NCBI RefSeq assembly: GCF_013416555.1
Contig: NZ_JACCFG010000006.1
Span: 248,001 to 312,000, forward strand
DNA length: 64,000 nt
Source of the DNA: Sphingomonas sp. R-74633
GTDB lineage: Bacteria > Pseudomonadota > Alphaproteobacteria > Sphingomonadales > Sphingomonadaceae
Direction: 5' to 3'
In this document: one piece after another, positions 60,662 to 64,000 of the stretch
Layout of the letters: each line of letters opens with the position of its first letter
How positions within the stretch are numbered: position 1 is the first letter of the stretch
Program-made: the position numbers and the translations under genes
The notes under the pieces: generated by a model
The model's database searches: none
Seen by the model: only the letters and a program-made list of their open reading frames with translations
Told to the model about the DNA's origin: nothing

Positions 60662-61138
60662 CTAGTTGCCGGGTCTCGGAGAGATGCAGCAACTGTACTG
60701 CGGTCTCCGCGCTCCCGACTGAGAGCCTAGTAGGCTGTCGTTTTCGCGCTGGGAGATTAGCAAGTCAGCGCTGCCGCCTGCATCGGTGACCTTCCCGTCA
60801 AACAGCTGAAATGCGCAAATGTGACGGGCGCCGACATCTGCTCCCAGCCGGTTATCCCCGAAGCTGTCGAGGGTAACAAAACCGACTTGGCTTCCGTGCG
60901 CTGCCCAGAGATTGATCCATAGTTCGTCAGATGCCGTGAACTTGCCGTTCCCCAACATCTTCTTGAACGCCGGAACAGAGACCGCCGTCTGTCGATATCC
61001 TACCGACGAACGGCGGTAGGTTTCAGGATTGCTGAGGCCCGATTTAACGAACCTCTCGCATGCAGCGATGGCCGCCGTGCGATTGCTTGCCTCTTGAGAG
61101 CAGGATGCCAGAAACAAGCAAAGCAAAACGCCGCGCAT
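60662..61138 (-). CDS. Moron-like lipoprotein (158 aa)
   Basis: A 158-aa lipoprotein, MRGVLLCLFLASCSQEAS with a lipobox Cys, followed by a Cys-containing globular domain (ACERFVKSGLSNPETYR, HICAFQLFDGKVTD). It interrupts the usual chaperone-to-tape-measure order, has its own terminator just downstream and a possible promoter upstream (TTGGCA 61189-61184, TATCGT 61165-61160, 18-bp spacer). These are features of morons, extra genes expressed from the lysogen. Surface exclusion is a plausible role, but not shown. Confidence 0.7.
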   Translation of the reverse strand: MRGVLLCLFLASCSQEASNRTAAIAACERFVKSGLSNPETYRRSSVGYRQTAVSVPAFKKMLGNGKFTASDELWINLWAAHGSQVGFVTLDSFGDNRLGADVGARHICAFQLFDGKVTDAGGSADLLISQRENDSLLGSQSGARRPQYSCCISPRPGN

Positions 61139-61191
61139 ATTGATGCCCCTTCATCGAGCACGATACACGCGGCGCCTGAACGTTGCCAAGG

Positions 61192-61659
61192 TCAGCCCAG
61201 CACCGCTTCGAGAGCAGCTTGCTCTCCGCTGCGATCCTCGGCGGTGATCTTCGCCCGCCAGGGCGGCGGGCAGGTCTCGTATTCGGCTTGGCGACCGAAC
61301 GCGATGTAGGCGCTGGAGAGGTGACGGATCAGCCTCGCCACCCAAGGCTCGATGTCCAGGCGCGTGCGCCTGCTCCAGGCGTCGATTTCGCCCCAGGACA
61401 GCACCGCCTGACCCATCCCCCTCGGCTCGGTGATCCCCATATCGACCAGCCAGGCGATGATATGGGGAGCCGGGTTCGGTGGCATCTGCGGCTCAGCGCC
61501 GCGCTTCTTCATCAGATCGAGGCGCGAATGCTTCGGCGCCTGACCCGTCTTGTTCGCCCTCTCCGCCCGGCGGCTTCCCTCGGGCGGTTTCGGCATGGCA
61601 TGAAGCCACGCCAACATGCGGACGAAGAGCGTCAGTTCGTCCCGGAGCCGCCCTTGGGC
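61192..61659 (-). CDS. Tail assembly chaperone, frameshift-extended part (gpT-like)
   Basis: This frame has no good start of its own. It is open through the end of the upstream chaperone gene, and the -1 frame is entered at the slippery site 61659-61665, giving a GT-type fusion of about 293 aa. The extension (155 aa here) continues AQGRLRDELTLFVRMLAWLHA and ends PPWRAKITAEDRSGEQAAL. In lambda the GT fusion binds the tape measure; here the same is inferred. Confidence 0.75.
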   Translation of the reverse strand, partial: AQGRLRDELTLFVRMLAWLHAMPKPPEGSRRAERANKTGQAPKHSRLDLMKKRGAEPQMPPNPAPHIIAWLVDMGITEPRGMGQAVLSWGEIDAWSRRTRLDIEPWVARLIRHLSSAYIAFGRQAEYETCPPPWRAKITAEDRSGEQAALEAVLG

Positions 61660-62072
61660 TTTCCCGCGAAGTTGCTCCAGTCGGTGACGAACTTGGAGAC
61701 CTGCTTGGGAATGAAGCCGAGCTTGGGATCTGCGTAGACAGCTTCGAACAGGGCAGCGCCCTGCGCGTCGCCGGCAGGCGGATAGGTGAAGTTCTCGAAG
61801 CTGACAGTGATCGCCGCGAGATCTTCAGCGGTCTGCTGCGTCCGATCTTCGGCCGTGGTCGGCGAGATCTCGCCATCGTTGGCCTTCAGGCGCTTGACGG
61901 CCCGCGCGGACTGCTTGGTCTCGATCGCCGCGAACGCGGCGCTGCCCGGCCCGTAGATCACGATCTGAACCGGCTTGGTGCGCTCGGCATCCGCATAGAG
62001 CGGCTCGCCGGCGGCATTCTTGACGTGGATGACGGCCGTATCGGCGACCGCCTGACTGGTGATGTCGAACAT
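61632..62072 (-). CDS. Tail assembly chaperone (gpG-like)
   Basis: A 146-aa protein beginning MFDITSQAVADTAVIHVKNA, with ERTKPVQIVIYGPGSAAFA and SFENFTYPPAGDAQ. It lies between the tail tube and tape measure genes, the chaperone position. Its last codons contain GGGAAAG in the lambda G-GGA-AAG register, eight codons before the stop, so most ribosomes make this 146-aa form and some shift into the longer form. Confidence 0.85.
   Translation of the reverse strand: MFDITSQAVADTAVIHVKNAAGEPLYADAERTKPVQIVIYGPGSAAFAAIETKQSARAVKRLKANDGEISPTTAEDRTQQTAEDLAAITVSFENFTYPPAGDAQGAALFEAVYADPKLGFIPKQVSKFVTDWSNFAGKPKGGSGTN
61659..61665 (-). other. Programmed -1 ribosomal frameshift site
   Basis: The leftward reading is G-GGA-AAG, the X-XXY-YYZ heptamer used by lambda G/T. 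The codon phase is that of the gpG-like gene, and the -1 frame is open on both sides of its stop until 61192. Confidence 0.8.
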
Positions 62073-62171
62073 TGCATTCTACCTTTCGCGGTAAGGTGCA
62101 CCGACCCGTCCGCTCGACCGCGACGGGCGAACGGGTCGGTACGGGTTATCCGGCTGTGGGCCGGAATTGGG

Positions 62172-62621
62172 TTAGGTGGCGGCGACCGGGATGACCTTGG
62201 TGCAGATCTCAATCGTCGGGGTGACCATGACGACGGGATCGGCACCGTCGATCGTTTCCGGCGCGCTGAAGACGCGCACCTGCGCATAGCGCTTGGAGCC
62301 GTCTTGATAGGTGGCCTTCATCGAGTAGAGCTTGTTGGTCTCGTCGTTCGCGGCGGTGCGGAGCAGGGTCTGCCCGGCGTCGCTATCGTCGTGCGCGTAG
62401 CTCGGCTGAAGCGAGCCATAGTCCGGCGAGCCCTTGAGCTTCTGTTTCGGCCCCTTCAGCGGCTGAAAGTCCGTCTTGGCGAAGGTGGCGCCGATCGCGC
62501 CGATCTTTTCGATCTGGCCGACTTCGGTGAAGGTCAGCGCGGCATAGCCCGCAGCATCCTGAGTGGCGGGCGCCGCCGCCGAAAGCGCGAGCGTCGCGCC
62601 AGCACCAGTTTGAAGTGCCAT
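62172..62621 (-). CDS. Major tail (tube) protein
   Basis: A 149-aa protein beginning MALQTGAGATLALSAAAPAT and containing FTEVGQIEKIGAIGATFAKT, a pattern common to siphovirus tail tube proteins (LPxxxDxxGYxxxxEVGE-like). It stacks as hexamers around the tape measure. Position just before the chaperone genes fits. A 99-bp spacer with a perfect 10-bp stem-loop (62100-62140) separates the two. Confidence 0.85.
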   Translation of the reverse strand: MALQTGAGATLALSAAAPATQDAAGYAALTFTEVGQIEKIGAIGATFAKTDFQPLKGPKQKLKGSPDYGSLQPSYAHDDSDAGQTLLRTAANDETNKLYSMKATYQDGSKRYAQVRVFSAPETIDGADPVVMVTPTIEICTKVIPVAAT

Positions 62622-62688
62622 CGTTCAATACTCCCTTGGTTTTGGACCGGCGGCGCCGGCGTGGGTGCTGCCCCAGCGGGGCAGCGGA

Positions 62689-62883
62689 TTAGGACTTGGC
62701 GGCCTCGGTCTTCGCGGCCTGCTCGGCCTTCGGAGCCTTGTCCGGCGCGCAGATCAGGCCGGCCGCTTCGAAATTGACGAACTCGCCGGGCTCGAAGTCG
62801 TGCGTCTTGCCGCCCTCGAATTCCTTCTCGGTGCCGGCATCCTTGAAGGTCCGCAGCGCGAACCCCTTCTTGGTAGTGCTCAT
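62689..62883 (-). CDS. Prophage hypothetical protein (64 aa)
   Basis: A 64-aa protein (MSTTKKGFALRTFKDAGTEK) with a Lys/Ala-rich C-terminal tail. It lies between the tail terminator and tail tube genes. No family recognised; small beta-rich connectors occur here in related phages. Confidence 0.6.
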   Translation of the reverse strand: MSTTKKGFALRTFKDAGTEKEFEGGKTHDFEPGEFVNFEAAGLICAPDKAPKAEQAAKTEAAKS

Positions 62884-62896
62884 CGTCTTCTCCTCA

Positions 62897-63292
62897 CTAC
62901 GCCGCGTCGAAACTGACGCGGAAATCTTGGGTTTGCTCGAAGGTGTCTGCGGGACCGGCCAGATCCGGCCCCGTGCCCGCCGTCAGGATCGGGACGCGCT
63001 TGCCGCCGATATCGGCCACCAGCCCGCCCAGCGTGGTGCGGACCAGCTCGATCACCGCGCCCTGCTCGCGATAGGTCGCGGCTCGCACGGTGACCGAAAC
63101 GCGATCCTTGCGGCGCGTCGTCGCGGTCCGCTTCAGGTTCTGCCGATCGAGCGAGCTGGTGGTACGCACCAGCAAGGCGGGCAACTCTATGCCGTCCGGC
63201 AAGCGTCCGCCCTTGATCCGCTCGGCGGGCACCACGGCGGTAATCGCGGCCGTCGAGCGAAGCAGCTCGCCGATGATGCTGGCTCCGGTCAT
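62897..63292 (-). CDS. Tail terminator / DUF3168-like protein
   Basis: A 131-aa protein resembling tail completion (gpU/DUF3168-like) proteins: MTGASIIGELLRSTAAITAV, RVSVTVRAATYREQGAVIEL and the closing FRVSFDAA. It would cap the tail tube where it joins the head. ATGA overlap with the HK97 gp10-like gene (63289-63292). Confidence 0.7.
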   Translation of the reverse strand: MTGASIIGELLRSTAAITAVVPAERIKGGRLPDGIELPALLVRTTSSLDRQNLKRTATTRRKDRVSVTVRAATYREQGAVIELVRTTLGGLVADIGGKRVPILTAGTGPDLAGPADTFEQTQDFRVSFDAA

Positions 63293-63819
63293 TCACCTTC
63301 GTCCTCAGGTCCGGCGCCACCGACGATCCCCGTCCGCGTGATGCGCGCATTGATGTAGCTCTGCGCCGCCGCGATCGCGTCGGCCTCCTTGGTGTCCAGC
63401 GCCGGACGCATGAAGGGGTGCGGCCGCGCGCCAGGGTGGAACACCGTGTCGCCCACGAACTGGCCGTTGATGACCAGCGAGCCCGCCTTGTGGAGCTTGT
63501 TGATGCGGCCGATGCTGCGGCCCTCGCGCTGGTCCTCGGCCACGCTGATGAAATGCGGATCTGTGCCCCATTCCAGCCAGGGCGCCAGATAGGAGCCTTT
63601 GCCCTTGCTCTGAACCTTGGCGATCAGGCGGCCGTCTTGGCGCGAGGTGGCGACCTTGATCGAGCCGGCCACCGCCGCCGAGATCACCCGCGCCTTCGCC
63701 TCTTCGGCGACCACGGTCGCGGCCGCCTTGGCGGCCCCGCGCAGCACCTTCTCTTCGAGTTCGCGCGGGAGCTGAGCGAGGAAGCGTTTGACCTCGGCCT
63801 TGCCCCGCACGACGGCCAT
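63289..63819 (-). CDS. HK97 gp10-family tail completion protein
   Basis: A 176-aa protein of the HK97 gp10 family: KRFLAQLPRELEEKVLRGAA, YLAPWLEWGTDPHF and the closing PHPFMRPALDTKEADAI are the family landmarks. It works at the head-tail junction. Its ATG overlaps the stop of the adaptor gene (TGATG). Confidence 0.87.
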   Translation of the reverse strand: MAVVRGKAEVKRFLAQLPRELEEKVLRGAAKAAATVVAEEAKARVISAAVAGSIKVATSRQDGRLIAKVQSKGKGSYLAPWLEWGTDPHFISVAEDQREGRSIGRINKLHKAGSLVINGQFVGDTVFHPGARPHPFMRPALDTKEADAIAAAQSYINARITRTGIVGGAGPEDEGE

Positions 63820-64000
63820 CAGGACGGGTTCCCGGCCGAGCTGTAATCCTCGACCATGATTTCGGTCGCGTCCGCACCGTACTTCGCCGGCCCGGCGATG
63901 ATCTGGGTCACGCGCTCAGTCTGCCATTCCAGCTCGCCGCTCTCGGCCTTCACATTGCGGCCGATCAGCACGCGCATGCTGGCCGTGATGTCCTTGCGAC
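63819..64000 (-). CDS. Head-tail adaptor, C-terminal part
   Basis: Only the last 59 codons are in the window; the gene continues past base 64000. The visible part is RKDITASMRVLIGRNVKAES ... EYNEMVEDYS-like ending MVEDYSSAGNPS. Immediately upstream of gp10 this is the place of the head closure / head-tail adaptor protein, and the TASMRVLIGRN strand is compatible. The call rests mainly on position. Confidence 0.55.
   Translation of the reverse strand, partial: RKDITASMRVLIGRNVKAESGELEWQTERVTQIIAGPAKYGADATEIMVEDYSSAGNPS

Noticed and set aside
61192..61617. Independent 141-aa gene starting at ATG 61617
   Set aside because: The frame is open upstream through the chaperone stop, no ribosome site is evident, and the G-GGA-AAG site explains its expression as a fusion.

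Overview
The window is high-GC DNA from an alphaproteobacterium, most likely Sphingomonas or a close relative. The clues are a large SusC-unlike TonB-dependent receptor with a matching periplasmic PQQ-type dehydrogenase, exosortase A (XrtA)-associated exopolysaccharide genes, a glnB-glnA pair behind a sigma-54 promoter, an EcfG-like stress promoter, and compact gene packing with frequent ATGA/GTGA overlaps. No rRNA, intact tRNA or CRISPR array was seen.

Bases 1-46000 are chromosome. 1-5700 holds a thiolase/MaoC pair, a TetR regulator with two clear palindromic operators in front of a divergent small gene, a VOC/SnoaL/MscS/topoisomerase IB group, and a divergent PfpI-like gene whose promoter looks EcfG (general stress) dependent. 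5617-9525 is an exopolysaccharide segment: an acyltransferase, an XrtA-type O-glycosylation ligase, a 50-aa membrane peptide and a Daro_2409-type glycosyltransferase. 9.5-18 kb carries small conserved unknowns, an S24 repressor-like protein with its own operator cluster, an SLC13 transporter, a quinone oxidoreductase and an aldehyde dehydrogenase. 18-24 kb has a von Willebrand A-domain protein, a PQQ-type lipoprotein dehydrogenase and a divergent TonB receptor.

The most striking chromosomal locus is 24079-26937. It is a seven-gene leftward operon encoding three clear RebB-family R-body proteins, a fourth divergent RebB-like protein, a fifth possible one (118 aa), an unrecognised 347-aa Ala-rich protein, and a 78-aa protein with an acidic head and a (Pro-Lys)n tail. 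It is preceded by an AT-rich control region with 22-bp-phased direct repeats and closed by a bidirectional terminator. R bodies are coiled protein ribbons that extend on a trigger; the last three genes look like undescribed accessory parts.

27-46 kb is mostly housekeeping: M13 peptidase, GH130-like enzyme, SDR, glnA, glnB, map, CinA-like protein, amino-acid permease, FAD oxidoreductase, ABC-2 exporter, lspA, cytochrome c lipoprotein, M20 peptidase and a tandem AAA ATPase preceded by a structured leader region.

From about 46030 to the right edge lies a siphovirus-type prophage. Its left edge interrupts a tRNA-Gly(CCC) 5' half. Four small unknown genes follow, then a long leftward late operon. 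In transcription order from the right edge this is: head-tail adaptor, HK97 gp10-like protein, tail terminator, a 64-aa protein, tail tube, tail assembly chaperone with a lambda-type G-GGA-AAG frameshift site, a moron with its own terminator, a 1697-aa tape measure, a tandemly duplicated distal tail/fibre pair, a DUF4376-type protein, lysis genes (spanin-like, DUF3380 endolysin, holin-like) and a small lipoprotein before a strong terminator. The integrase and the other end lie beyond base 64000.
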